Assembly (NCBI GenBank): GCA_947589025.1
Contig: CANQAY010000001.1
Coordinates: 87,419-142,678, forward strand
Reading direction: 5' to 3'
Source of the DNA: an uncultured Clostridia bacterium
Lineage (GTDB): Bacteria; Bacillota; Clostridia; Christensenellales; UBA1242
Length of the DNA stretch: 55,260 nt
The translations under genes were made by a program, and so were the position numbers. Numbering within the stretch: the stretch's first letter is position 1; each line of letters starts with the position of its first letter. Of this stretch, positions 46,042 through 53,400 are shown in pieces. A model generated the notes under the pieces. That model ran no database searches, was not told the origin of the DNA, and saw only the letters and a program-made list of their open reading frames with translations.

Positions 46042-46921
46042 GTTTATTTGCAACAAAAACAATGTGCGGTTAGATGTGTTTTTAACAGAAAACACAACTT
46101 TAACGCGTAGTTATATAAAAACACTTAATGACGAGGGGCTTATTAAGGTCAATGGCAAAACCGCAAAGGCGGGGCTAAAATTAAAGGTGGGGGATAGCGT
46201 TTTGCTAACAGAAAAGGAGCAACAAAAAATTTCCACCCAGCCGGAGGATATCCCGCTAGATATTGTTTATGAGGACGATGCTCTGCTTGTTATTAACAAA
46301 CAAGTTGGCTTGGTGGTGCACCCATGCAACACAACAAAGGCGCATACCTTAGTTAATGCACTTATGTTTCACATTAAAAATTTATCCCAAATAAATGGCG
46401 TTTTGCGCCCGGGCATTGTGCATAGGCTGGATAAAGATACAGGCGGGCTTATGATTGTGGCAAAAACGGATGAGGCACACAAAAAACTTTCTTTGCAACT
46501 TAAAGATAAAACGCTAAATAGAGAATATAAGGCATTAATTAAGGGCAGAATTAAAGAAGATTTTGTTGTTGAGGGCTATTTGGGACGCAACCCTAAAAAC
46601 AGGCAGCAAATGGCACTAACCAATGAAGCTAACGGCAAACAGAGTAAAACCCTTTTTAGTGTAGATAAGGTGTTTGACCATTACACACTTTTAAATTGCA
46701 AACTTTTTACGGGCAGAACGCACCAAATACGTGCCCATTTAAAAAGCATTGGCCATCCAATAGTTGGGGATACACTTTATGGCGGAGCGGATAAAATTTA
46801 CACTAACGGACAGCTGTTATTTGCCTATAAAATAAGTTTTGTGCACCCAACCACTAACAAAAAGTTAACTTTTGAAATTGATTTGCCAACTTATTTTAAA
46901 GATGTTTTAAAAAAACTTTAA
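46028..46921 (+). CDS. rluD: 23S rRNA pseudouridine synthase, RluD-type
   Basis: RluD family enzymes isomerise uridines of 23S rRNA helix 69. The 297 residues have an N-terminal S4 RNA-binding domain (about 8-62, RLDVFLTENTTLTRSYIKTL) and the catalytic domain with HRLDKDTGG (about 136), where the Asp is the nucleophile, plus LFTGRTHQIRAHL near 235. It overlaps lspA by 14 bp; lspA-rluD is a standard pairing in Bacillota. Confidence 0.95.
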   Translation: MKTSKFICNKNNVRLDVFLTENTTLTRSYIKTLNDEGLIKVNGKTAKAGLKLKVGDSVLLTEKEQQKISTQPEDIPLDIVYEDDALLVINKQVGLVVHPCNTTKAHTLVNALMFHIKNLSQINGVLRPGIVHRLDKDTGGLMIVAKTDEAHKKLSLQLKDKTLNREYKALIKGRIKEDFVVEGYLGRNPKNRQQMALTNEANGKQSKTLFSVDKVFDHYTLLNCKLFTGRTHQIRAHLKSIGHPIVGDTLYGGADKIYTNGQLLFAYKISFVHPTTNKKLTFEIDLPTYFKDVLKKL

Positions 46922-46967
46922 ATATAACAAAAATTTTATAAAATTAATAAAAAACTGACAATTTTAA

Positions 46968-46997
46968 TTGCTAAACACAAAAATTTTGTGATATAAT
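46968..46997 (+). promoter_or_regulatory. SigA-type promoter for the 47015 gene
   Basis: TTGCTA (46968-46973), an 18-nt spacer, TATAAT (46992-46997). It is followed by AAAGGAGG and the ATG at 47015. Confidence 0.65.
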
Positions 46998-47014
46998 ACT
47001 AAAAGGAGGACCAA

Positions 47015-47287
47015 ATGAAAGGTAAAGGATTCGTTAACTTTTTATCATACATCGCTATTGCTTTTGTTGCTGTTGCTTTGGTTTTGGCAAAAATATTTGA
47101 TACTTTCCAATTAAGTAGCAACTTAATTAATGCTATGACATTAATTGCACAAATCATTGCCTATGCAATTACCGCAGTTTTTGCTTTTTATTATGCAAAA
47201 AGCAGAAAAAGCATTGGTTGGATGATTGCTTACGTTGTGTTTGTAATCATTATAGTTGTGTTCTTGGTATTAAATTTTAACATTTAA
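47015..47287 (+). CDS. small membrane protein with three helices (90 aa)
   Basis: AAAGGAGGA precedes the ATG. Three hydrophobic helices lie at about 7-26, 37-59 and 67-87, with a basic N-terminus and a KSRK loop. No motif is recognised. The stop shares a base with the ATG of the next membrane protein gene (TAATG), so they are translationally coupled and may act together. Confidence 0.8.
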   Translation: MKGKGFVNFLSYIAIAFVAVALVLAKIFDTFQLSSNLINAMTLIAQIIAYAITAVFAFYYAKSRKSIGWMIAYVVFVIIIVVFLVLNFNI

Positions 47288-47625
47288 TGAAAAAGTTAAG
47301 TTTGCAACTCACCATTTCGCTGGTGAGTTTATTTATAAGTTTAATATTAACCATTTTAGGCAATCAAAATAAATATTGCCTATCTTTCGGTTTTATATTT
47401 TTTGCCATTGCAATTATACTTTTTGCGGTGGATAGGTGCATTTACACGTCAAACACAATTAAGCAGCTAAATCAAGATGTTGAAGATTATGATTTATCTG
47501 ATGTGATGCTTTTAGAAATTAAAGACGAACTTAAAAAATTAAAAAAACAACGTGCTTACATTATTTTTGGTTCGGTGTTATTTTGCGTTTTGCTTTTAAT
47601 TTTGGCATTTACATCAATAGTTTAA
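47287..47625 (+). CDS. small membrane protein with central charged helix (112 aa)
   Basis: Coupled to the preceding gene by a TAATG overlap. Two hydrophobic helices near the N-terminus (about 5-24 and 31-46) and one near the C-terminus (about 91-110) enclose a charged, probably helical cytoplasmic stretch (KQLNQDVEDYDLSDVMLLEIKDELKKLKKQR). The family is not recognised. Confidence 0.75.
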   Translation: MKKLSLQLTISLVSLFISLILTILGNQNKYCLSFGFIFFAIAIILFAVDRCIYTSNTIKQLNQDVEDYDLSDVMLLEIKDELKKLKKQRAYIIFGSVLFCVLLLILAFTSIV

Positions 47626-47642
47626 CAAAATAAAAAAATCTA

Positions 47643-47671
47643 TTGATTTATTTTAAATTGTGTGCTATAAT
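47643..47671 (+). promoter_or_regulatory. SigA-type promoter for tig
   Basis: TTGATT (47643-47648), a 17-nt spacer, TATAAT (47666-47671). Confidence 0.75.
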
Positions 47672-47697
47672 ACACAAGTTTTTAAGGAGAAATTTAT

Positions 47698-48981
47698 ATG
47701 CAATACGAAATTACAAAAAAAGAAAAAGGGGTTGTAGAAGTTCTTGTTAAAGTTGATAAACAAGAGTGGGATGCTGCCCTTAACGCTAGTTACGAAAAGG
47801 AAAAGGGCAAATATAATGTTCCGGGGTTTAGAAAGGGGCACGCCCCACGCAATGTTATAGAAAAAACTTACGGGGCAGGGGCTTTCTTTAATGGCGCTAT
47901 TGATGATGTTTACTATAAAGCTTACAGCAAAGTTGTAACCGAACACACCGATGTTAAACCAATTGCTTCACCAGATTTAAAAATTAATAAGCTTGACGAA
48001 AATGGCATAGAATTTTTGCTTTCTATTCCATCCGTGCCAGAATTTAATTTGGCACAATATAAAGGCTTAACCTTTACCAAACAAAAAATAGAAGTTGGGG
48101 ATAAAGAAATTAAAGAGGCAATTGATAAGGAACTTTTGCGTTCATCAAGGCTGGTTGAAACAAAAAAACCAGTTAAAAATGACGATTTTGTTACCCTAGA
48201 TTTTGACGGATATGTAGATGGCAAACAATTTGATGGCGGCAAGGCAGAAAATTATCAATTAAAAATTGGCAGCCACTCTTTTATAGATACATTTGAAGAC
48301 CAGCTTGTTGGCCTAAATGTTGGGGATAAAAAGGATGTTTTAGTAACTTTCCCAGCAAATTATCATGAAAAGAGCCTGGCCGGCAAACCTGCCACTTTTA
48401 AGGTGGAAATTAAAAATATACGCGAACGCGTTATGCCAGAACTTAATGAAGAATTTGTGTCTAATTCTACCGAATTTAACACGGTGGACGAATATAAGGC
48501 AAGCATTAAAGATAGATTAATTAAAGAGGCTAACGAGCGCGCCGATGTTGAACTAGATAACAGCATTTTGGATAAAATTATTGACGACACTAACCTAACC
48601 GTGCCAGATGTTATGGTGGAGGAAGAAACCAACCGCCAAATTGAAGGCATGTCCAACCAAATGAAATATCAGGGCATTAAGTTGGAAGATTACGTTGGTT
48701 ACATAGGCAAAACTATGGACGAATTTAAAGCAGAAGTGCGCACCACCTCCGCCCGCAACGCTAAGGCAAGGCTTGTGCTTGAAAAACTTATTAGAGATGA
48801 AAATTTGGATATTACTGAAGCAGACATCGACAAAAAGGTGGAAGAACTTGCAAAATCCGCCAATAAATCTGTAGAAGAATATAAAAAACAAGTTAATAAT
48901 GATTTAGTAAACCAAATTGCAAATGAATTATTAATGAAAAAATTGCTTGATTTCTTACACGCAAACAATACAATAAAATAA
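47698..48981 (+). CDS. tig: trigger factor
   Basis: Trigger factor is the ribosome-bound chaperone and peptidyl-prolyl isomerase that first meets nascent chains. The 427 residues have the three usual parts: an N-terminal ribosome-binding domain with GFRKGHAPR (about 43; usual GFRKGKAPR), an FKBP-type domain (about 160-245: FVTLDFDGYVDGKQFDGGKAENY and IDTFEDQLVGLNVGDKKDV), and a helical C-terminal chaperone domain. AAGGAGA precedes the ATG. clpP and clpX follow, the usual order. Two GC-rich hairpin repeats separate it from clpP. Confidence 0.97.
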   Translation: MQYEITKKEKGVVEVLVKVDKQEWDAALNASYEKEKGKYNVPGFRKGHAPRNVIEKTYGAGAFFNGAIDDVYYKAYSKVVTEHTDVKPIASPDLKINKLDENGIEFLLSIPSVPEFNLAQYKGLTFTKQKIEVGDKEIKEAIDKELLRSSRLVETKKPVKNDDFVTLDFDGYVDGKQFDGGKAENYQLKIGSHSFIDTFEDQLVGLNVGDKKDVLVTFPANYHEKSLAGKPATFKVEIKNIRERVMPELNEEFVSNSTEFNTVDEYKASIKDRLIKEANERADVELDNSILDKIIDDTNLTVPDVMVEEETNRQIEGMSNQMKYQGIKLEDYVGYIGKTMDEFKAEVRTTSARNAKARLVLEKLIRDENLDITEADIDKKVEELAKSANKSVEEYKKQVNNDLVNQIANELLMKKLLDFLHANNTIK

Positions 48982-49000
48982 TTACTCTATGGAGTTAAAC

Positions 49001-49037
49001 TCGGGGTCCCCACAAAACGAAAGTTGTAGTGGGGTGT
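49001..49037 (+). repeat. TCGGGGYCCCC hairpin repeat, copy 1
   Basis: TCGGGGT then CCCCACAA, a loop, TTGT-A-GTGGGG. The stem is CCCCAC (49008-49013) with GTGGGG (49029-49034). GGGG next to CCCC also allows an alternative fold. Same family as copies at 49040, 55043 and 55143. Confidence 0.75.
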
Positions 49038-49039
49038 AA

Positions 49040-49077
49040 TCGGGGCCCCCACAAGAACTTGTTTCGCTGTGGGGATT
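49040..49077 (+). repeat. TCGGGGYCCCC hairpin repeat, copy 2
   Basis: Starts 39 bp after copy 1. Stem CCCCAC (49047-49052) with GTGGGG (49069-49074). The loop contains AGAACTTGTTTCG, identical to the loop of copy 4 at 55143-55180. It ends a few bases before the clpP ribosome binding site. Confidence 0.75.
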
Positions 49078-49098
49078 AATTTAAAAGGAGAAATAATT

Positions 49099-49677
49099 AT
49101 GATTCCTATGGTTATTGACCAAGTTGGCAATGTTGAACGCAGTTATGATATTTATTCTAGGCTGCTTGAAGATAGAATAATTTTTCTAACTGATGAAATT
49201 ACTGACCAAACTGCAAACACAGTTGTGGCTCAGTTAATTTATTTGGAGGGCAAAAACCCAGATAAAGACATCTATATGTACATCAACAGCCCGGGCGGAA
49301 GTGTTACCGCCGGCCTTGCCATTTATGACACCATGCAATACATTAAATGTGATGTTTCCACCATATGCATTGGCATGGCGGCAAGCATGGCAGCAGTGAT
49401 TTTATCTAGCGGAGCAAAGGGCAAACGCATTTGCTTGCCTCATAGCGAGGTTATGATTCACCAACCACTAGGTGGCGCACAGGGTCAGGCAAGCGATATT
49501 GAAATTCACGCAAAACACATTCAAAAAACGCGTGAAACTTTAAACAAAATTTTGGCGGACAACACTGGCAAATCTGTTGAAACCATCACTAAGGATACTG
49601 ACCGTGATAATTTCTTAGACGCAAAAGCCGCCCTAAAATATGGGCTTGTAGATAAAATTTACGATAAACGCAAGTAA
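49099..49677 (+). CDS. clpP: ATP-dependent Clp protease proteolytic subunit
   Basis: ClpP is the serine-protease chamber of ClpXP and ClpAP-type machines. The start at 49099 follows AAAGGAG; an upstream in-frame start would read through the GC-rich repeat. The 192 residues contain the catalytic Ser in [14 protein letters not shown] (about 96), His in [10 protein letters not shown] (about 121), and the Asp in TDRDNFL (about 171). The N-terminal [29 protein letters not shown] is typical. clpX follows after a 163-bp spacer with repeats. Confidence 0.97.
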   Translation: MIPMVIDQVGNVERSYDIYSRLLEDRIIFLTDEITDQTANTVVAQLIYLEGKNPDKDIYMYINSPGGSVTAGLAIYDTMQYIKCDVSTICIGMAASMAAVILSSGAKGKRICLPHSEVMIHQPLGGAQGQASDIEIHAKHIQKTRETLNKILADNTGKSVETITKDTDRDNFLDAKAALKYGLVDKIYDKRK

Positions 49678-49682
49678 AGGGC

Positions 49683-49775
49683 GTTTAATTGTTATGGCTC
49701 ACTAAACGCTTGGACGCTAAATCGTTCGCCATAATCAATTAAACTTTTAGGGGATAAGGAGTTATGGCTCACTAA
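49683..49775. repeat. inverted repeat plus 15-bp direct repeat between clpP and clpX
   Basis: GTTTAATTGTTATGGC (49683-49698) pairs with GCCATAATCAATTAAAC (49728-49744) with one bulged base. A competing hairpin is GCGTTTA (49681-49687) with TAAACGC (49703-49709). GTTATGGCTCACTAA occurs at 49691-49705 and again at 49761-49775, exactly 70 bp apart; each contains ATG-GCT-CAC-TAA. The right copy has AAGGAG two bases before its ATG. It could be an attenuator or a small inserted repeat. Confidence 0.6.
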
Positions 49776-49840
49776 TTAATCTTTAAAATTTTGTATTAAA
49801 ACTAAATATTGTTAAATAATAATGAAAGTAGGGGGAAGTT

Positions 49841-51112
49841 TTGAAAGAAATTGAAACCATTTGTTCTTTTTGCGGCAGGCCGGCAAGGGAATTGACCGAT
49901 GTTATTAGCAATCCGGAAGGGGATTGCTTTATTTGCCGTGATTGCTTAAACATTTGCCGTGATTTAATGGATTTTAAGGACCGCACTGAAAAGAGCGAAA
50001 AAAATGAGTTTATTGACCTTCCAAAACCGCAAGAAATTAAGCAAAGGTTGGATGATTTTATAATAGGGCAGGACGAAGTTAAAAAAATCCTTGCCGTGTC
50101 TGTTTACAACCACTATAAGCGCGTAAATTATAACCTTGTTAAAAAGGAAAATAATCAGGACGAAGTTGAACTGGAAAAATCTAACGTCTTGCTGGTTGGC
50201 CCAACGGGGTCGGGCAAAACATTGCTTGCCAAAACACTTGCCAAAACGCTAAAAGTGCCTTTTGCATCCAGCGATGCCACCGCACTAACCGAGGCGGGCT
50301 ATGTTGGCGATGATGTTGAAAATATTTTGCTTAAACTAATCCAAAATGCGGATTATGATATAGAAAAAGCACAGCGCGGCATTATTTATATTGACGAAAT
50401 TGACAAAATTGCCCGCAAAACCCAAAATGTTTCCATCACGCGTGATGTAAGCGGGGAGGGCGTGCAACAAGCCCTTTTAAAAATTTTGGAGGGCACAATC
50501 GCCTCCGTTCCGCCACAGGGCGGGCGCAAACATCCGCAGCAGGAAAATATTAAGATAGACACAACCAACATCCTGTTCATCTGCGGCGGCGCCTTTGTGG
50601 GGCTGGATAAAATTATTAACGAGCGCAAAAACTCTTCCGCACTTGGCTTTGGTGCCGATGTTAAAAAGGCAAATGAGCAGGAAAAGAAAAACAATTTTGA
50701 AGATATTCAGCCGCAGGACCTTATTAAATTTGGCATGATACCCGAATTTGTTGGCCGCATTCCAATTGTTGCTACGCTGGAAACTATTGATGTTAAGGAT
50801 TTGGAGCGCATTTTAGTTGAGCCTAAAAACGCAATAACCAAACAATATGTTCAAATGTTTAAAATGGATGGCATTGACCTAACTTTTGAGCCAGCCGCAA
50901 TAACCGCCGTTGCCCTAAAAGCAAAAGAACTTAAAACTGGCGCAAGGGGGCTGCGCACCATTTTGGAAGAGCGCATGCTTGACCTTATGTACGCCAGCCA
51001 TTTTGAAGAAAATATTAAAAAAATCACCATAACGGCAGATTTTATTAACAAAACTGGCAAAGCCAAAATTGTTAAGTTTGAAGATAAAAAGCCTAAAAAG
51101 AAAACCGCATAA
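49841..51112 (+). CDS. clpX: ATP-dependent Clp protease ATP-binding subunit ClpX
   Basis: ClpX unfolds substrates and feeds them to ClpP. Translation starts at a TTG at 49841, supported by AGGGGGAAG upstream; the nearby ATG at 49822 is out of frame. The 423 residues begin with the zinc-binding domain (CSFCGRPA and CRDCLNIC, about 8-40), then the AAA+ module with Walker A GPTGSGKT (about 124), Walker [11 protein letters not shown] (about 184), the pore loop GYVGDD and sensor residues in [12 protein letters not shown] terminator overlaps its stop codon. Confidence 0.97.
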   Translation: MKEIETICSFCGRPARELTDVISNPEGDCFICRDCLNICRDLMDFKDRTEKSEKNEFIDLPKPQEIKQRLDDFIIGQDEVKKILAVSVYNHYKRVNYNLVKKENNQDEVELEKSNVLLVGPTGSGKTLLAKTLAKTLKVPFASSDATALTEAGYVGDDVENILLKLIQNADYDIEKAQRGIIYIDEIDKIARKTQNVSITRDVSGEGVQQALLKILEGTIASVPPQGGRKHPQQENIKIDTTNILFICGGAFVGLDKIINERKNSSALGFGADVKKANEQEKKNNFEDIQPQDLIKFGMIPEFVGRIPIVATLETIDVKDLERILVEPKNAITKQYVQMFKMDGIDLTFEPAAITAVALKAKELKTGARGLRTILEERMLDLMYASHFEENIKKITITADFINKTGKAKIVKFEDKKPKKKTA

Positions 51113-51128
51113 ATTATGCGATTTTTTT
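51101..51128 (+). terminator. terminator overlapping the clpX stop codon
   Basis: CGCATAA (51106-51112) pairs with TTATGCG (51114-51120), flanked by AAAA and TTTTTTT. The left arm contains the TAA stop. Confidence 0.8.
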
Positions 51129-51157
51129 ATTATTTTTTAGTTTTTTAAAAAAAACTA

Positions 51158-51188
51158 TTGACAAAAGTTTTAGGGGGGGGGGTATAAT
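51158..51188 (+). promoter_or_regulatory. promoter with a G10 tract in its spacer
   Basis: TTGACA (51158-51163) and TATAAT (51183-51188) are both perfect, but the spacer is 19 nt instead of 17 because it ends in ten consecutive G residues (51173-51182). Loss or gain of one or two G's would move the spacing through the optimum. A homopolymer in this position is a known type of phase-variable promoter. Confidence 0.8.
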
Positions 51189-51212
51189 AACCATATAATT
51201 AAGGAGGAATAA

Positions 51213-52811
51213 ATGAAAAAGAAAACTAAAAGAATATTGGCAACAGCCATGGCGGGGGTATCTCTATTTGGCTTGGTGGGTTGTGGGCCAAAAACAAACA
51301 AAAATGATGTGGCAGAAGATAACTCTAAATATGAAACCCAGTTGCAGGGCCAACAACAAAAATTGGATGAGCAACAACAAAAGATGGCAGAACAGCAACA
51401 GTTGTTGGAAGGTTTGCAATCTCAGTTGCAGTCAATGCAGGCAGAGTTAAAAGCCGCACAAGCGGATATTAACGGTTTAAAAGAGGCAGATAAGAAGTTG
51501 GAAAAACTAATTAACAGCAACATGGCAACGGTTACTGAATCTTACAACAGCCTGTTAAAGCAGGTTAATGATTTGGCAAACGACCATGCAGCCCTTGAAA
51601 GTGCCATTGCGGGTGATGTTTCCAGCCTGCAGGCGCGTTACACTGCGTTAAACACACAAATGCAGAGTGTATCCGACGCCTTAACCAATTTGCAAACCGC
51701 GGTTGAAACTTTGCAGCAAGGTTCCAACACTGAAAGTTTGGTTGCCAACTTGCAACAGATGCAAAGCAAAGTTAACCAGTTAATTGTTCAAAACGCTTTA
51801 AACTTAACCTTAAACACTCGCTATAACAGCATCAATTGTTATGCTGGCGGCAATAATTTTGACGTGGAAACAAACCCTAATGGTGAATATGTTATATCAT
51901 CAAATAATTATTACTCTGTTGTTAAAAATGGCATCGTTTTTGAAAATAATAATGGGGAAGAATCCGCCAAATTTGAAGGCAAGCCATTTATAAGCAAAGT
52001 AACATCATTAGTTTACCCAGCAAATAGCGTTGTTACAAATTCTGGCTCTACCTACACAGTAACTCACACCAATTCAGTGGATAGGGTTACCATAGATTTG
52101 GATAGCAACGGCTATGTTGCGGGCTTTAATTGCTTTAACACTGCTATTGGCAATGTTGATGTTCGCGAGACTCGGGAAATTGATAGTTCATTATATCAAA
52201 GCCAATACACATTCGCTGCATCAAACATAGATATGATTAAGCATTATGATACTGTTAACAATGCAATTGACGCAACTTTTGACAATAAGTACACATTGAT
52301 TACGGCAGAAATGACAGCCGATGATGACGTTATTGGTGATGCAAAATCGGTTGTTGGCCAGGGGCGCGCCGCACAATATAATAAAACTTTGGGGCAAGAT
52401 GAAACCTTCAGTCAATATTCAATACGAGATAAAAATGAAAGTGTTGCAGTGAATGAACGCAATGGTGAAATGAGCATTGAAAATTTGCAGTATCAACGTG
52501 TTTCAAGCAAAATACTTGCAGAAGGTTTAAAAACAGCATTCTTTAATAACGAATTTAAAATTGAATTTGATGAAGCATCCAATTCATTTACAATTACACA
52601 AGATGGCGTTCAATCTATTACAATTGTGATTGATGAAAATGGCAAGTTCAGCGATTTTGAGATGAATCCAGAAAACTCCGCTTTCACTAATATGCATGTG
52701 ACATATCATGTAGAGGGGATTGACAAGCAAAGGTTTGAAACGGAATATAAACAAATTAAAGATAAAGTTGATGAATTAATTGAACAATACAACAGCAGCC
52801 TTGGTGCTTAA
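51213..52811 (+). CDS. lipoprotein with long coiled coil (532 aa)
   Basis: AAGGAGGA precedes the ATG. Residues 1-24 form a lipoprotein signal with lipobox LVGC and Cys24, followed by Gly-Pro. Residues about 38-200 are a Gln-rich coiled coil (QQQKLDEQQQKMAEQQQLL, then heptads such as LQSQLQSMQAELKAAQADI). The C-terminal 320 residues look like a mixed alpha/beta domain of unknown family with two similar strand units (FDVETNPNGEYVIS.. and FKIEFDEASNSFTIT..). It should be attached to the outer face of the membrane after LspA processing. Its promoter holds a G10 tract, so expression may switch. The specific function is unknown. Confidence 0.87.
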   Translation: MKKKTKRILATAMAGVSLFGLVGCGPKTNKNDVAEDNSKYETQLQGQQQKLDEQQQKMAEQQQLLEGLQSQLQSMQAELKAAQADINGLKEADKKLEKLINSNMATVTESYNSLLKQVNDLANDHAALESAIAGDVSSLQARYTALNTQMQSVSDALTNLQTAVETLQQGSNTESLVANLQQMQSKVNQLIVQNALNLTLNTRYNSINCYAGGNNFDVETNPNGEYVISSNNYYSVVKNGIVFENNNGEESAKFEGKPFISKVTSLVYPANSVVTNSGSTYTVTHTNSVDRVTIDLDSNGYVAGFNCFNTAIGNVDVRETREIDSSLYQSQYTFAASNIDMIKHYDTVNNAIDATFDNKYTLITAEMTADDDVIGDAKSVVGQGRAAQYNKTLGQDETFSQYSIRDKNESVAVNERNGEMSIENLQYQRVSSKILAEGLKTAFFNNEFKIEFDEASNSFTITQDGVQSITIVIDENGKFSDFEMNPENSAFTNMHVTYHVEGIDKQRFETEYKQIKDKVDELIEQYNSSLGA

Positions 52812-52812
52812 C

Positions 52813-52838
52813 AAAAAGCCTAATTTTAGGCTTTTTTG
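52813..52838 (+). terminator. Rho-independent terminator of the lipoprotein gene
   Basis: AAAAAGCCTAA pairs with TTAGGCTTTTTT around TT, immediately after the stop codon. Confidence 0.88.
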
Positions 52839-52845
52839 TTTTGCG

Positions 52846-52924
52846 GGGGCTTATTGTGCCCAAGGGGCACAGCAAATGGCGCAGCCATTTGCCGGCGCGA
52901 GATAAATCTCGCGCCATAAGCCCC
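52846..52924. repeat. 79-nt perfect four-way-junction (cloverleaf) element
   Basis: An outer stem GGGGCTTAT (52846-52854) / ATAAGCCCC (52916-52924) encloses three perfect hairpins. Hairpin 1 is TGTGCCC/GGGCACA (52855-52871, loop AAG). Hairpin 2 is GCAAATGGC/GCCATTTGC (52872-52892, loop GCA). Hairpin 3 is GGCGCGAGAT/ATCTCGCGCC (52894-52915, two bases between arms). Only C52893 and the loops are unpaired. The arms abut directly. It is GC-rich in an AT-rich region and contains no gene. It could be an RNA, a DNA cruciform site or a palindromic mobile repeat. Confidence 0.8.
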
Positions 52925-52951
52925 ATATTTGTTTTAATTTTAAATAAAATT

Positions 52952-52960
52952 TGTTATAAT
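52952..52960 (+). promoter_or_regulatory. extended -10 promoter for the Smr gene, leaderless
   Basis: TGTTATAAT: a TG one base before a perfect TATAAT (52955-52960). The ATG at 52967 is six bases later, where transcription would start. The -35 region (TTTTAA, 17 nt upstream) is poor, as is common with extended -10 promoters. Confidence 0.7.
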
Positions 52961-52966
52961 ATTAAT

Positions 52967-53308
52967 ATGCAACTTATTACAATAGATATAAAAAGCAACA
53001 ATCAAACGGTGGCAGAGGCCATTGCTCAATTTTTAATTGAAGTAGAAGCTTATAAAAAGGGCGGCTACAAGGTTTTAAAAGTTATTCATGGTTATGGCAG
53101 CCATGGCGTGGGCGGTGCAATTAAGGTTGCCTTTTTAAAAAAATGCCAAGATTTAAAAAACCGCAAAATAATTTCAGATTATGTTTGCTGTGATAACTGG
53201 ACGCCGCAAAACACGGTTAGAAAAATTGCCATAAACTATTGTGCCGACCTCATTGCGGATAGGGAGCTTTTTTTGCTAAACCCCGGCTGCAGCATTGTAA
53301 TTTTATAA
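52967..53308 (+). CDS. Smr-domain protein (113 aa)
   Basis: The start is at 52967; longer frames would read through the cloverleaf element. The 113 residues are a stand-alone Smr (small MutS-related) domain. ITIDIKSNNQTVAEAIAQFL stands for the LDLHG-type first strand and helix, and VLKVIHGYGSHGVGGAIKVAF carries the HGxG motif (about 46), followed by a C-terminal GCSIVIL strand. Smr domains are nucleic-acid endonucleases or RNA-binding units, in MutS2 or alone. The usual LDLHG is altered to IDIKS, so nuclease activity is uncertain. No Shine-Dalgarno site exists; the mRNA is probably leaderless. Confidence 0.8.
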   Translation: MQLITIDIKSNNQTVAEAIAQFLIEVEAYKKGGYKVLKVIHGYGSHGVGGAIKVAFLKKCQDLKNRKIISDYVCCDNWTPQNTVRKIAINYCADLIADRELFLLNPGCSIVIL

Positions 53309-53400
53309 TAAAAAACAAAAAATTAACATATTTTACAAAATTGTTCGGCTAAACATTTTATTTTTAAAAAAAATTGTGCAATAATAATAAAGAGGTGACT

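Noticed and set aside
52846..52924. tRNA gene or tRNA-like cloverleaf
   Set aside because: The four-arm shape recalls tRNA, but loops are 2-3 nt and there is no anticodon loop, TTC-type T-loop, D-loop or CCA-adjacent structure.
52841..52966. N-terminal extension of the Smr gene through the cloverleaf element
   Set aside because: It needs an unusual start codon without ribosome binding site, would translate palindromic repeat sequence, and the promoter -10 lies downstream of it.
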